Shown here in pieces: positions 42,594 through 52,090 of a stretch of 64,000 nt of DNA (the stretch's first letter is position 1; the number at the start of each line of letters is the position of its first letter). This DNA is from Bacteroidaceae bacterium (lineage in GTDB: Bacteria > Bacteroidota > Bacteroidia > Bacteroidales > Bacteroidaceae), in NCBI GenBank assembly GCA_024401115.1, contig JAKSLP010000006.1, positions 1-64,000 on the forward strand, in the 5' to 3' direction. Made by a program: the position numbers and the translations under genes. The notes beneath the pieces were generated by a model. It was not told where the DNA came from and did no database searches. It saw only the letters and a program-made list of their open reading frames with translations.

Positions 42594-45332
42594 ATGGAAT
42601 TAGCAAGTAAATACAATCCCGCTGATGTTGAAGCCAAATGGTATCAGTATTGGTTAGATCATAAATTATTCAGTTCTAAACCTGATGGCCGCGAGCCTTA
42701 CACCATCGTGATTCCTCCACCAAACGTAACCGGTGTGCTTCACATGGGCCACATGCTGAATAATACCATTCAGGATATTCTGGTTCGCCGTGCCCGCATG
42801 GAGGGCAAGAACGCATGTTGGGTACCTGGTACCGACCATGCTTCCATTGCAACCGAGGCTAAGGTTATCAAGCGTTTGGCTGAGCAGGGCATTCAGAAGA
42901 GCGACCTGACCCGCGACGAGTTCCTGAAGCATGCATGGGCATGGACCGATGAACACGGTGGCATCATCCTGAAGCAGTTGCGCAAGTTGGGTGCAAGCTG
43001 CGACTGGGACCGCACCGCTTTCACCATGGACGAGAAGCGCAGCGAGAGTGTCATCAAGGTATTCGTTGACCTGTACAACAAGGGTATGATCTATCGCGGT
43101 GTGCGTATGGTCAACTGGGACCCAGAGCGCCAGACTGCATTAAGTGATGAGGAGGTAATCTATCACGACGAGCACAGCAAGCTGTACTACATGAAGTACT
43201 ATGTAGATGAGCCTGTTGGCAGCACCGACGGTGAGGAAGCTGATGCTATTGTTATCTGCAACAACGATAAGGAGTTCGACCCAACCGTAAAGGTTCAGGT
43301 AGTACACCGCGATACTGACGGCCGCCGTTATGCGGTTGTTGCTACTACCCGTCCTGAGACCATCATGGGTGATGTGGCTGTTTGTATCAACCCTAACGAC
43401 CCAAAGAACACCTGGCTGAAGGGCAAGAAGGTCATCGTTCCTATGGTAGGCCGCGTGGTTCCTATCATTCAGGACGAGTATGTTGAGATTGAGTTCGGTA
43501 CCGGTTGTTTGAAGGTTACCCCTGCTCACGACGTGAACGACTATATGTTGGGTGAGAAGTACAACCTGGAGGCTATCGACGTATTCAACCCAGACGGTAC
43601 CCTGAGTCAGGCTGCCGGTCTGTATATCGGCATGGACCGATTCGACTGCCGCAAGCAGATTGCACTGGACATGAACCAGGCTGGTCTGCTGGAGAAGCAG
43701 GAGGATTACAACAATAAGGTGGGTTACAGCGAGCGTACCAATGTGCCAATCGAGCCAAGATTGAGTATGCAGTGGTTCCTGAAGATGCAGCACTTTGCTG
43801 ACATTGCTCTGCCACCTGTAATGAACGATGAACTGAAGTTCTATCCTGCAAAATATAAGAATACTTACCGCAACTGGCTGGAGAACATCAAGGACTGGTG
43901 TATCAGCCGTCAGCTGTGGTGGGGCCATCGTATTCCTGCTTACTACTTGCCTACCGGCGGTTATGTTGTAGCAGAGACTATCGAGAAGGCAGTTGAGCTG
44001 GCTCGCGAGAAGAGCGGTAACGCAGAACTGACCGCAGCCGACCTGCGTCAGGACGAGGATGCCCTGGATACATGGTTCTCTTCATGGTTGTGGCCTATCT
44101 CGCTGTTCGACGGTATCAACAACCCTGGCAACGAAGAGATTAATTACTACTACCCTACAGCCGACCTGGTAACCGGTCCGGATATCATCTTCTTCTGGGT
44201 AGCCCGTATGATTATGGCGGGTTACGAGTATCAGGGCAACATGCCATTCAAGAATGTATACTTCACCGGTATCGTTCGTGATAAGCTGGGCCGCAAGATG
44301 AGTAAGTCATTGGGCAATAGCCCTGACCCTCTTGATCTGATCGACCGCTTCGGTGCCGACGGTGTACGTATGGGTATGATGCTGAGTGCACCTGCAGGTA
44401 ACGATATTCTGTTTGACGACAGTCTGTGCGAGCAGGGTCGCAACTTCAACAATAAGATTTGGAATGCTTTCCGTCTGGTTAAGGGATGGACCGTATCTGC
44501 GGATATCGAGCAGCCTGCCGAGAGCAAGATTGCTACCGCATGGTTCGATGCTCAGTTGAAGAGCACCGCAGCCGAACTGGCAGACCTGTTTACCAAGTAT
44601 CGTCTGAGCGAGGCCTTGATGGCTGTATATAAGTTGTTCTGGGACGAGTTCTCAAGCTGGTACCTGGAGATGATTAAGCCTGCATACGGCCAGCCTATTG
44701 ATAAGGTGACCTACGATGCAACCTTAGGTTTCTTCGACGGCCTGCTGAAGTTGCTGCACCCATTCATGCCATTCATCACTGAGGAGTTATGGCAGGCACT
44801 GGAGGAGCGCAAGGACGGCGAGAGCCTGATGGTTCAGACCATGAGCTTCACCGAGCCTACCGAGGCAGACAAGCAGCTGGTAGCTGATATCGAGAAGGTT
44901 AAGGAAGTGGTTGTAGGCATCCGTGCCATCCGCCAGCAGAAGAACATTTCTCCAAAGGATGAGCTGACACTGGAGGTAGTGGAGAACAACCCTGCCGAGG
45001 CTTACAACGCTATGATTCAGAAGATGGCTAACATCAGCCAGGTAAATACAGTAGCAGCAAAGAGCGAGGGTACTGCTGCCTTCATGGTAGGTACCACCGA
45101 ATACGCTGTGCCTCTGGGCAACCTGATTGATGCCGAGGCTGAGATTGCCAAGGCTGAAGCTGAGATTAAGCGTCTGGAAGGCTTCCTGACCGGTGTCATG
45201 AAGAAGTTGAGCAACGAGCGCTTCGTTGCCAATGCTCCTGCACAGGTCGTAGAACTGGAAAAGAAAAAGCAGGCTGATGCCGAGAGTAAGATTGCATCGC
45301 TCAAGGAAAGCATCGCTGCATTGAAGAAATAA
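42594..45332 (+). CDS. valS: valyl-tRNA synthetase
   Basis: 912 residues. Class I signatures: [15 protein letters not shown] near residue 38 (HIGH variant HMGH) and [12 protein letters not shown] near 567. Editing domain with [10 protein letters not shown] near 250; C-terminal coiled-coil arm ([17 protein letters not shown]) contacts tRNA. Charges tRNA-Val and edits Thr. An intrinsic terminator lies 50 bp downstream, inside the apparent aguA start. Confidence 0.96.
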   Translation: MELASKYNPADVEAKWYQYWLDHKLFSSKPDGREPYTIVIPPPNVTGVLHMGHMLNNTIQDILVRRARMEGKNACWVPGTDHASIATEAKVIKRLAEQGIQKSDLTRDEFLKHAWAWTDEHGGIILKQLRKLGASCDWDRTAFTMDEKRSESVIKVFVDLYNKGMIYRGVRMVNWDPERQTALSDEEVIYHDEHSKLYYMKYYVDEPVGSTDGEEADAIVICNNDKEFDPTVKVQVVHRDTDGRRYAVVATTRPETIMGDVAVCINPNDPKNTWLKGKKVIVPMVGRVVPIIQDEYVEIEFGTGCLKVTPAHDVNDYMLGEKYNLEAIDVFNPDGTLSQAAGLYIGMDRFDCRKQIALDMNQAGLLEKQEDYNNKVGYSERTNVPIEPRLSMQWFLKMQHFADIALPPVMNDELKFYPAKYKNTYRNWLENIKDWCISRQLWWGHRIPAYYLPTGGYVVAETIEKAVELAREKSGNAELTAADLRQDEDALDTWFSSWLWPISLFDGINNPGNEEINYYYPTADLVTGPDIIFFWVARMIMAGYEYQGNMPFKNVYFTGIVRDKLGRKMSKSLGNSPDPLDLIDRFGADGVRMGMMLSAPAGNDILFDDSLCEQGRNFNNKIWNAFRLVKGWTVSADIEQPAESKIATAWFDAQLKSTAAELADLFTKYRLSEALMAVYKLFWDEFSSWYLEMIKPAYGQPIDKVTYDATLGFFDGLLKLLHPFMPFITEELWQALEERKDGESLMVQTMSFTEPTEADKQLVADIEKVKEVVVGIRAIRQQKNISPKDELTLEVVENNPAEAYNAMIQKMANISQVNTVAAKSEGTAAFMVGTTEYAVPLGNLIDAEAEIAKAEAEIKRLEGFLTGVMKKLSNERFVANAPAQVVELEKKKQADAESKIASLKESIAALKK

Positions 45333-45340
45333 GTTAATCT

Positions 45341-46498
45341 ATGGGATTAATAGCAAACATCATCCATCAGGAGGACGAAGGAAAAACTCTGCGGCTTAAC
45401 GCCACAGAGTTTTTTGATACGCAAAAGAAGTCCAAAATCGTGTACCTGCCTTCCGAATGGGCGTTGCAGAGTGGCGTTCAGCTTACCTGGCCTCACGAGG
45501 ACACCGATTGGGCTTACATGCTGGACGAGGTGAAGGACTGCTACCGTCATTTGGCGGAAGAGATTGCAGCCCGCGAGACACTGCTCATCGTCACACCTTC
45601 AGTAGAAGACACCAAGGCAGAACTGGCAACCTGGTTCCAGGCTGACAAACTCCCATTAGGTAAAACAGCGGAGGAACTGATGCAGAACATCCGTTTCTTT
45701 GAGTGTCCAACCAACGACACATGGGCACGTGATCATGGTTTTATCACGCTTAAGACCGAGGAGGAGGCACAATTGGTTGATTTCCGCTTCAATGGCTGGG
45801 GACAGAAATTTGCAGCCAACTATGACAATCAGATTTGCCGTAAACTGATGAATTCAAGTCTGTTGAATGGACGTTACCTGAACAGCCTGGATTTTGTGTT
45901 GGAAGGCGGTAGCATCGAGAGTGACGGTTGCGGTACCCTGCTGACCACTACAGAGTGTCTTACCGCACCCAACCGTAATGAGCCTATGGATAAGGAGGAG
46001 ATTGACGGTTACCTGACTAAGCTATTCAACCTAAAGCAGATTCTGTGGCTGGATTACGGATCTTTGGCTGGCGATGATACCGACAGCCATGTCGATACGC
46101 TGGCGCGTCTGTGCCCTGACGACACCATCACCTATGTACAGTGTCTAGACAATGAGGATGAGCATTACGGGCAGTTGCACCTGATGGAGGAACAGTTAAA
46201 GACCTTCCGCACTCTCGAGGGTAAGCCTTACCGCCTGCTGCCTTTGCCAATGGCCAGTGCGGTTTACGATGAGGACGGTTTGCGTCTACCTGCCACTTAC
46301 GCAAATTTCCTGATCATGAATCAGGCCGTTTTATATCCTACTTACAATCAACCCGAAAACGATGCAAAGGCTAAGGATGTCCTGCAACAGGCATTCCCTT
46401 CACGTGAGATTGTAGGTGTGGATTGCCGGGCTTTGATTAAGCAGCACGGTTCCTTGCATTGTGTCACCATGCAGTTCCCTGTTGGAGTTCTGAAATAA
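45341..46498 (+). CDS. aguA: agmatine deiminase
   Basis: 385 residues from ATG 45341, or 352 from GTG 45440. Agmatine deiminase core: YLPSEWALQSGVQLTWPH, TNDTWARDHGF, FVLEGGSIESDG, DDTDSHVDTLARL and the catalytic Cys in HGSLHCVTMQFP (near 373). Converts agmatine to N-carbamoylputrescine, which the next gene product cleaves. The family usually begins at about YLPxEW, so the first 33 residues are extra; they coincide with a strong terminator hairpin at 45382-45415. GTG 45440 (reading as M-Y-L-P-S-E-W) is therefore a serious alternative start. No promoter is seen between valS and aguA. Confidence 0.9.
   Translation: MGLIANIIHQEDEGKTLRLNATEFFDTQKKSKIVYLPSEWALQSGVQLTWPHEDTDWAYMLDEVKDCYRHLAEEIAARETLLIVTPSVEDTKAELATWFQADKLPLGKTAEELMQNIRFFECPTNDTWARDHGFITLKTEEEAQLVDFRFNGWGQKFAANYDNQICRKLMNSSLLNGRYLNSLDFVLEGGSIESDGCGTLLTTTECLTAPNRNEPMDKEEIDGYLTKLFNLKQILWLDYGSLAGDDTDSHVDTLARLCPDDTITYVQCLDNEDEHYGQLHLMEEQLKTFRTLEGKPYRLLPLPMASAVYDEDGLRLPATYANFLIMNQAVLYPTYNQPENDAKAKDVLQQAFPSREIVGVDCRALIKQHGSLHCVTMQFPVGVLK
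45382..45415 (+). terminator. intrinsic terminator between valS and aguA, overlapping aguA 5' codons
   Basis: AAAAACTCTG (45382-45391) pairs with CAGAGTTTTT (45405-45414), then a C-A mismatch, then GGC/GCC, loop TTAAC; six Ts at 45410-45415. A textbook terminator for valS, yet it lies 41 bp inside the frame opened by ATG 45341. Confidence 0.85.
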
Positions 46499-46516
46499 CA
46501 AAAACAACCCATAACT

Positions 46517-47401
46517 ATGAGAAAGATTAAAGTCGGTTTAGTGCAACAGTCATGTACGCCAAATCTGGAGTACAACCTGTCCAAGCTGTATGAGAACATC
46601 AAGGTGCTGGCTCAGAACGGAGCACAGCTGGTGGTGTTGCAGGAATTACACAACTCGCTTTATTTCTGTCAGGTAGAAAGTACGGACAACTTTGATTTGG
46701 CTGAGCCAATCCCTGGTCCTTCTACCGGTTTTTACAGCACCATTGCCCGCGAGTTTGGCATTGTGCTGGTCACCTCACTCTTCGAGAAGCGTGCGGCAGG
46801 TCTCTATCACAACACTGCTGTAGTGTTTGAGAAGGACGGTTCCATTGCCGGCAAGTACCGCAAGATGCACATTCCCGATGACCCTGCCTATTACGAGAAA
46901 TTCTACTTCACCCCTGGAGATCTAGGTTTTGAGCCTATCCAAACCTCGGTAGGCAAGTTGGGTGTTCAGGTATGCTGGGACCAGTGGTATCCGGAAGGAG
47001 CACGCCTCATGGCACTCAAGGGTGCCGAACTGCTCATCTACCCTACAGCCATCGGTTATGAGAGCAGCGACACCGTCGAGGAACAGACCCGCCAGCGTGA
47101 GGCATGGATTACCGTACAGCGCGGTCATGCTGTAGCCAACGGCCTGCCGGTTATCGCCGTAAACCGTGTAGGTCTGGAACCCGATCCAAGCGGTCAGACC
47201 AATGGCATTTCTTTCTGGGGAAGCAGCTTTGTTGCCGGCCCTCAGGGCGAGATCATTGCCCAGGCTCCTATTAATAAGGAAATGAACATGCTGGTCGAGA
47301 TTGACATGGAGCGCAGTGAGAATGTCCGCCGCTGGTGGCCGTTCCTTCGTGACCGTAGAATAGAAAAATTCGGTGATTTGACAAAAAGATTCATAGATTA
47401 A
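46517..47401 (+). CDS. aguB: N-carbamoylputrescine amidase
   Basis: 294 residues, nitrilase superfamily. Catalytic triad visible: Glu in LQELHN (near 44), Lys in YRKMHIPDDP (near 116), Cys in VQVCWDQWYPE (near 153). Hydrolyses N-carbamoylputrescine to putrescine, CO2 and ammonia. Lies 18 bp after aguA on the same transcript; arginine decarboxylase, which would supply agmatine, is not in the window. Confidence 0.94.
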   Translation: MRKIKVGLVQQSCTPNLEYNLSKLYENIKVLAQNGAQLVVLQELHNSLYFCQVESTDNFDLAEPIPGPSTGFYSTIAREFGIVLVTSLFEKRAAGLYHNTAVVFEKDGSIAGKYRKMHIPDDPAYYEKFYFTPGDLGFEPIQTSVGKLGVQVCWDQWYPEGARLMALKGAELLIYPTAIGYESSDTVEEQTRQREAWITVQRGHAVANGLPVIAVNRVGLEPDPSGQTNGISFWGSSFVAGPQGEIIAQAPINKEMNMLVEIDMERSENVRRWWPFLRDRRIEKFGDLTKRFID

Positions 47402-47424
47402 CAGGGTATTTTAGAATTTTGTAT

Positions 47425-47432
47425 TATCTTTG
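47425..47432 (+). promoter_or_regulatory. -7 promoter box of dapF-dapL
   Basis: TATCTTTG; leader of about 45 nt to ATG 47482. Confidence 0.55.
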
Positions 47433-47481
47433 CATTGTATAAGAGAAAAAATGATAGATTTATTCTATTTTTTATTGCAAA

Positions 47482-48330
47482 ATGGCAAAGAACATACATT
47501 TTACTAAAATGCATGGTGCAGGCAATGATTATATATATGTCTACACCCCTGATTATCCCATTGAGAACCCTGAAGCTGCTTCGGTTGCGTGGAGCAGATT
47601 TCACTTCAGTGTAGGTTCCGACGGATTGATTCTGATTGGCAAGTCAGATATTGCCGATTTCTCCATGCGTATTTTCAACAACGACGGTTCCGAGGCCATG
47701 ATGTGTGGCAACGGCGTCCGCTGTGTAGGAAAATTCGTATATGATCATAAACTCACTGATAAGGAAGAGATTACCCTCGAGACCCTTTCCGGCATCAAGG
47801 TCATCCGCCTGGTAGTAAAGGACGGGAAGGCCACCGGAGCAACAGTCGATATGGGCGAGCCTATTCTGAAGAACACTCAGCAGTTGGCCACCCCTGACGG
47901 AGGTATGATTGCCGGACAGATTACGAACGGTAACGATACATTCACCGGAACCTACGTATGTATGGGTAATCCTCACTTTGTCATCTTTGTGGACGATGTG
48001 ATGAGTATACCGCTCACCCAGATTGGTCCCCAGTTGGAGTTTAACCCCATCTTCCCTGAACGTTGCAACATTGAGTTTGCCCAGCTTCGTCCCGACGGAA
48101 GTATCCGCATGAGAGTGTGGGAACGCGGATCTGGCATCACCATGGCTTGTGGAACAGGAGCTTGCGCCACCGCAGTGGCAGCCATCCTGAACCAGAAGAC
48201 CGGCCGTAACGTCAGCATCGAGATGGACGGTGGAACTTTACAGATTGAATGGCGTGAAGCCGACAACCGTATCTATATGACCGGCCCTGCGGCTACCGCA
48301 TTTGAGGGAGTGATAGAATTACCAGAATAA
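47482..48330 (+). CDS. dapF: diaminopimelate epimerase
   Basis: 282 residues. FTKMHGAGNDYIYV at the start, first catalytic Cys in MMCGNGVRCVG (near 75), second in TMACGTGACATA (near 223). Interconverts LL- and meso-diaminopimelate for lysine and peptidoglycan. Followed 21 bp later by dapL, so the two steps from tetrahydrodipicolinate to meso-DAP are encoded together. Confidence 0.95.
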   Translation: MAKNIHFTKMHGAGNDYIYVYTPDYPIENPEAASVAWSRFHFSVGSDGLILIGKSDIADFSMRIFNNDGSEAMMCGNGVRCVGKFVYDHKLTDKEEITLETLSGIKVIRLVVKDGKATGATVDMGEPILKNTQQLATPDGGMIAGQITNGNDTFTGTYVCMGNPHFVIFVDDVMSIPLTQIGPQLEFNPIFPERCNIEFAQLRPDGSIRMRVWERGSGITMACGTGACATAVAAILNQKTGRNVSIEMDGGTLQIEWREADNRIYMTGPAATAFEGVIELPE

Positions 48331-48351
48331 ACAAAGATAAAGTATAAGAGT

Positions 48352-49584
48352 ATGGCATTAGTGAATGAGAATTTTCTGAAATTGCAGAAAAATTACCTGT
48401 TTGTCGATATTGCCCGTAAAGTAAATGCATTTAAGGCCACACACCCTAAGGCAAATGTAATCCGCATGGGTATTGGCGACGTAACCCAGCCTTTAGCACC
48501 AGCCTGCATCGAGGCTATGCACAAGGCCGTTGAGGAATTCAGCAGCAAGGAGACCTTCCACGGCTACGGTCCTGAGCAAGGTTACGATTTTTTGCAGGAA
48601 GAGATTATTAAGAACGATTTTGCCCCACGCGGCATTAAGCTCGACACCTCTGAGATTTTCATCAGCGACGGTGCCAAGAGCGATACCGGTAACATTGGCG
48701 ATATCCTGGCTTTGGATAACATTTTCGGGGTTACCGACCCTATTTACCCGGTATATATCGACTCGAATGTCATGGCCGGACGTACAGGTGTCATCGACGA
48801 AAAGGGCTATTGGAGCAATGTTCATTACATGCCATGCAACGCGGAGAATAATTTTATTCCCGAAATTCCTGACAGACATTTAGATTTTGTGTATCTTTGC
48901 TACCCAAACAACCCTACCGGTACAGTCATTACCAAGAGCGAGTTGAAAAAGTGGGTGGATTACGCACTGGCAAACGACTGCATCATCCTGTATGACGCAG
49001 CATACGAGGCATTTATACAGGACCCTACCCTGCCTCATTCTATTTATGAGATCAAGGGAGCCAAGAAATGCGCCATCGAGTTCCACAGCTACTCCAAGAC
49101 TGCAGGCTTTACCGGTGTGCGTTGCGGCTACACCGTCATCCCTAAGGAAGTGATGGCAGTGACCGAGAACGGTGATAAGGTATCGCTCAACCAGTTATGG
49201 TTGCGCCGTCAGTGCACCAAGTTCAATGGCGCTTCTTACATCACCCAGCGTGGTGCAGCAGCCATCTATACCCCAGAGGGTAAGGAGCAGGTAAAGAAGA
49301 CCATCGACTACTATATGGACAATGCCCGCCTGCTCAGTGGCGCGTTGAAGGAACTGGGAATCCAGACCTTTGGTGGCGAGAATGCCCCATACATCTGGTT
49401 CAAGACTCCGCACGGAGAATCCAGCTGGTCTTTCTTCGAGAGCATGCTGTATGATGCCCATCTGGTCAGCACACCGGGTGTAGGCTTCGGTCCTTCGGGA
49501 GAAGGATATATCCGACTCACCGCCTTCGGCCAGCGCGAGGATTGCGAGGAGGCTGTAAGCCGACTGAAGAATTGGATTAAATAA
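48352..49584 (+). CDS. dapL: LL-diaminopimelate aminotransferase
   Basis: 410 residues, PLP fold type [23 protein letters not shown] near residue 34 (as [12 protein letters not shown]), [13 protein letters not shown] near 99, [10 protein letters not shown] near 184, and PLP lysine in [16 protein letters not shown] (Lys near 249). Converts tetrahydrodipicolinate directly to LL-DAP with glutamate, bypassing dapC/D/E. Shows that this organism uses the aminotransferase lysine route. Confidence 0.95.
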   Translation: MALVNENFLKLQKNYLFVDIARKVNAFKATHPKANVIRMGIGDVTQPLAPACIEAMHKAVEEFSSKETFHGYGPEQGYDFLQEEIIKNDFAPRGIKLDTSEIFISDGAKSDTGNIGDILALDNIFGVTDPIYPVYIDSNVMAGRTGVIDEKGYWSNVHYMPCNAENNFIPEIPDRHLDFVYLCYPNNPTGTVITKSELKKWVDYALANDCIILYDAAYEAFIQDPTLPHSIYEIKGAKKCAIEFHSYSKTAGFTGVRCGYTVIPKEVMAVTENGDKVSLNQLWLRRQCTKFNGASYITQRGAAAIYTPEGKEQVKKTIDYYMDNARLLSGALKELGIQTFGGENAPYIWFKTPHGESSWSFFESMLYDAHLVSTPGVGFGPSGEGYIRLTAFGQREDCEEAVSRLKNWIK

Positions 49585-49626
49585 GGCCTAGACAAATAAG
49601 GCCAACAAGATAACGATAACGATAAC
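49579..49626 (+). repeat. short direct repeats between dapL and glnN
   Basis: AAATAAGGCC occurs at 49579-49588 (containing the dapL stop) and 49594-49603; GATAAC is repeated three times at 49609-49626. They lie about 70-115 bp before glnN, where regulator sites would be expected. No consensus -7 box is seen. Confidence 0.5.
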
Positions 49627-49696
49627 AATAAATAGATATATAAACCAACAAATAGAATAGGACCTGTACAGGGTGTATGGGCCGTGCGTAATAATT

Positions 49697-51886
49697 ATGT
49701 CATCAAAATTAAGATTTAAGGTAGTAAGCGAGGCTTTTGCCAAGAAGCCTGTCGAGGTGCCAGCCCCTGCAGAGCGGCCTTCAGAATTCTTTGGAAAGTA
49801 CGTGTTCAACAAGCAGAAGATGTTCAAGTACCTGCCAAAGAAGGTCTATGACAAGATGTGTGACGTTATGGATAACGGAGCACCACTGGACCGCGAAATT
49901 GCTGATCAGGTGGCAGCAGGCATGAAGAAATGGGCCATGGAGTTGGGCGTAACCCACTGTACCCACTGGTTCCAGCCACTGACCGACACCACCGCCGAGA
50001 AGCACGATGCATTCGTCGACCACGACGGAAAGGGCGGAATGATCGAGGAGTTCGAGGGAAAGTCACTCGTCCAGCAGGAACCTGACGCATCCTCATTCCC
50101 CAGCGGCGGTATCCGCAGTACCTTCGAGGCACGCGGCTATTCGGCATGGGATCCTACCTCACCGGTATTTGTCATCGGTGATACATTGATGATTCCTACC
50201 GTCTTCATCTCGTATACAGGTGAGGCGCTGGATTATAAGACACCACTGCTGAAGGCATTGAGCGCAGTCAACAAGGCGGCGACCGATGTATGCAAGTATT
50301 TCTATACAGATGTAAAGAAGGTCATCACCAACCTGGGTTGGGAACAGGAGTACTTCCTGGTTGACGAGGGTCTTTACAGCGCACGCCCTGACTTGCTGCT
50401 TACCGGCCGTACCCTGATGGGACACAGCTCGGCAAAGGACCAGCAGATGGATGACCACTACTTTGGTTCCATTCCAGAGCGTGTGGCTGAATTCATGAAG
50501 GACCTGGAGATTCAGGCATTGGAACTGGGTATTCCATGCAAGACCCGCCATAACGAGGTAGCGCCCAACCAGTTTGAGTTGGCCCCTATCTTTGAGGAAG
50601 CGAATCTGGCTATCGACCATAACATGCTGATTATGGGATTGATGCGTAAGATTGCACGTAAGCACGGTTTCCGTTGCCTGTTGCACGAGAAGCCATTTGC
50701 CGGCATCAACGGTTCGGGTAAGCACAACAACTGGTCACTGAGCACCGATACCGGTATATTGTTACACAACCCAGGTAAGACTCCAGAGGAGAACCTGCGT
50801 TTTGTCACCTTCATCGTAGAGACGCTGATGGGTGTATATAAGCATAACGGTCTGTTGAAGGCTTCTATCATGAGTGCCACCAATGCTCACCGTCTGGGTG
50901 CCCACGAGGCTCCTCCTGCTATCGTATCGTCATTCCTGGGCAAGCAGCTCACCGACCTGCTGAACCACCTGGAGGAGACTGAGGAGGATGCCCTGATCAC
51001 ACTGGACGGCAAGCATGGCATGAAGATGGATATCCCATCCATCCCAGAGATCATGATTGACAACACCGACCGCAACCGTACCTCGCCATTTGCCTTCACC
51101 GGCAACCGTTTCGAGTTCCGTGCGGTAGGTTCGGAAGCCAACTGTGCATCGGCCATGATTGCCCTGAATGCTGCAGTAGCCGAGGCATTGGTAAGTTTCA
51201 AGGAGCGTGTGGATGCGCTCATCGCACAGGGTGTGGCTCAGAATTCAGCAATCCTGAAGGTGCTGCGCGACGATATCAAGACCTGTAAGCCAATCCGTTT
51301 CGACGGCAACGGCTATTCAGATGAATGGGTAGTAGAAGCAGGCAAGCGTGGCCTGGATGTAGAGAAGAGCTGCCCTATCATCTTCGACCGCTACCTGGAC
51401 AAGCAGAGCGTGGAAATGTTCGAGAAGCTGAACATCATGACCGAGAAGGAGTTGGAGGCACGTAATGAGATTAAATGGGAGACCTACACCAAGAAAGTGC
51501 AGATTGAAGCACGAATCTTCGGTGACCTGGCCATCAATCATATCATCCCAATCGCCACCCGTTACCAGAGTGCACTGATTGACAATGTGCACAAGGTAAA
51601 GGACATCTTCGGTGAGGAGGCTATTGGACTGAGCGAGGAGAACATGAAGTTGATTCGTGAAATCTCCATGCGCACCAAGACCATCACTGCCAAGGTACAG
51701 GAAATGATCGAGGCACGCAAGTGTGCCAACCGTATTACCTGCGAGCGTACCAAGGCCATTGCCTACCACGATACCGTAGAGCCTTTCCTGAACGAGATTC
51801 GTGAGGAAATCGATAAGTTGGAGATGATCATCGATGATGAGATTTGGCCACTTCCTAAGTATCGTGAGATCTTATTTATCAGATAA
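49697..51886 (+). CDS. glnN: type III glutamine synthetase
   Basis: 729 residues, the usual size of GSIII. MSSKLRFKVVSEAF start, GS catalytic signatures NEVAPNQFELAPIFE near 280 and GINGSGKHNNWS near 335 (ATP/metal region). Family-specific regions include THWFQPLTD and the long C-terminal helical domain with MRTKTITAKVQEMIEARK (as parts). Makes glutamine from glutamate, ammonia and ATP. ATG 49697 is preferred to 49673, which would add eight residues not seen in the family. Confidence 0.94.
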   Translation: MSSKLRFKVVSEAFAKKPVEVPAPAERPSEFFGKYVFNKQKMFKYLPKKVYDKMCDVMDNGAPLDREIADQVAAGMKKWAMELGVTHCTHWFQPLTDTTAEKHDAFVDHDGKGGMIEEFEGKSLVQQEPDASSFPSGGIRSTFEARGYSAWDPTSPVFVIGDTLMIPTVFISYTGEALDYKTPLLKALSAVNKAATDVCKYFYTDVKKVITNLGWEQEYFLVDEGLYSARPDLLLTGRTLMGHSSAKDQQMDDHYFGSIPERVAEFMKDLEIQALELGIPCKTRHNEVAPNQFELAPIFEEANLAIDHNMLIMGLMRKIARKHGFRCLLHEKPFAGINGSGKHNNWSLSTDTGILLHNPGKTPEENLRFVTFIVETLMGVYKHNGLLKASIMSATNAHRLGAHEAPPAIVSSFLGKQLTDLLNHLEETEEDALITLDGKHGMKMDIPSIPEIMIDNTDRNRTSPFAFTGNRFEFRAVGSEANCASAMIALNAAVAEALVSFKERVDALIAQGVAQNSAILKVLRDDIKTCKPIRFDGNGYSDEWVVEAGKRGLDVEKSCPIIFDRYLDKQSVEMFEKLNIMTEKELEARNEIKWETYTKKVQIEARIFGDLAINHIIPIATRYQSALIDNVHKVKDIFGEEAIGLSEENMKLIREISMRTKTITAKVQEMIEARKCANRITCERTKAIAYHDTVEPFLNEIREEIDKLEMIIDDEIWPLPKYREILFIR

Positions 51887-51943
51887 TATATAACTGATTA
51901 TATATAAGTTATCTATTTCTTTTGTTGGTTGTTTTAAGTTTGA

Positions 51944-51986
51944 GGATGGATGCCGTCGTGATGATGTCATCCATTCGTTTTTTATA
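51944..51986 (+). terminator. terminator of glnN
   Basis: Nine-bp stem (51944-51952 with 51968-51976, one G-U), 15-nt loop, then GTTTTTT. Confidence 0.65.
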
Positions 51987-52054
51987 AATAGGGAAATTCC
52001 CCTATTCTTTTAGGGATTTCCTCTTGCATGGAGGAAAATACTCTCCTATCTTTG
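51987..52054 (+). promoter_or_regulatory. promoter plus double operator of the 52091 gene
   Basis: Two A/T-centred motifs, AATAGGGAAATTCCCCTATT (51987-52006, near-palindrome) and TTAGGGATTTCCTC (52010-52023), stand directly upstream of CTTGC (-33 region, 52022-52026) and the -7 box TATCTTTG (52047-52054). Centres lie about 50 and 31 bp from the -7 box, the same as at 35553-35621. Confidence 0.6.
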
Positions 52055-52090
52055 CAACAGATAAAAGAAAACAATTAAACTTTACGCCTT

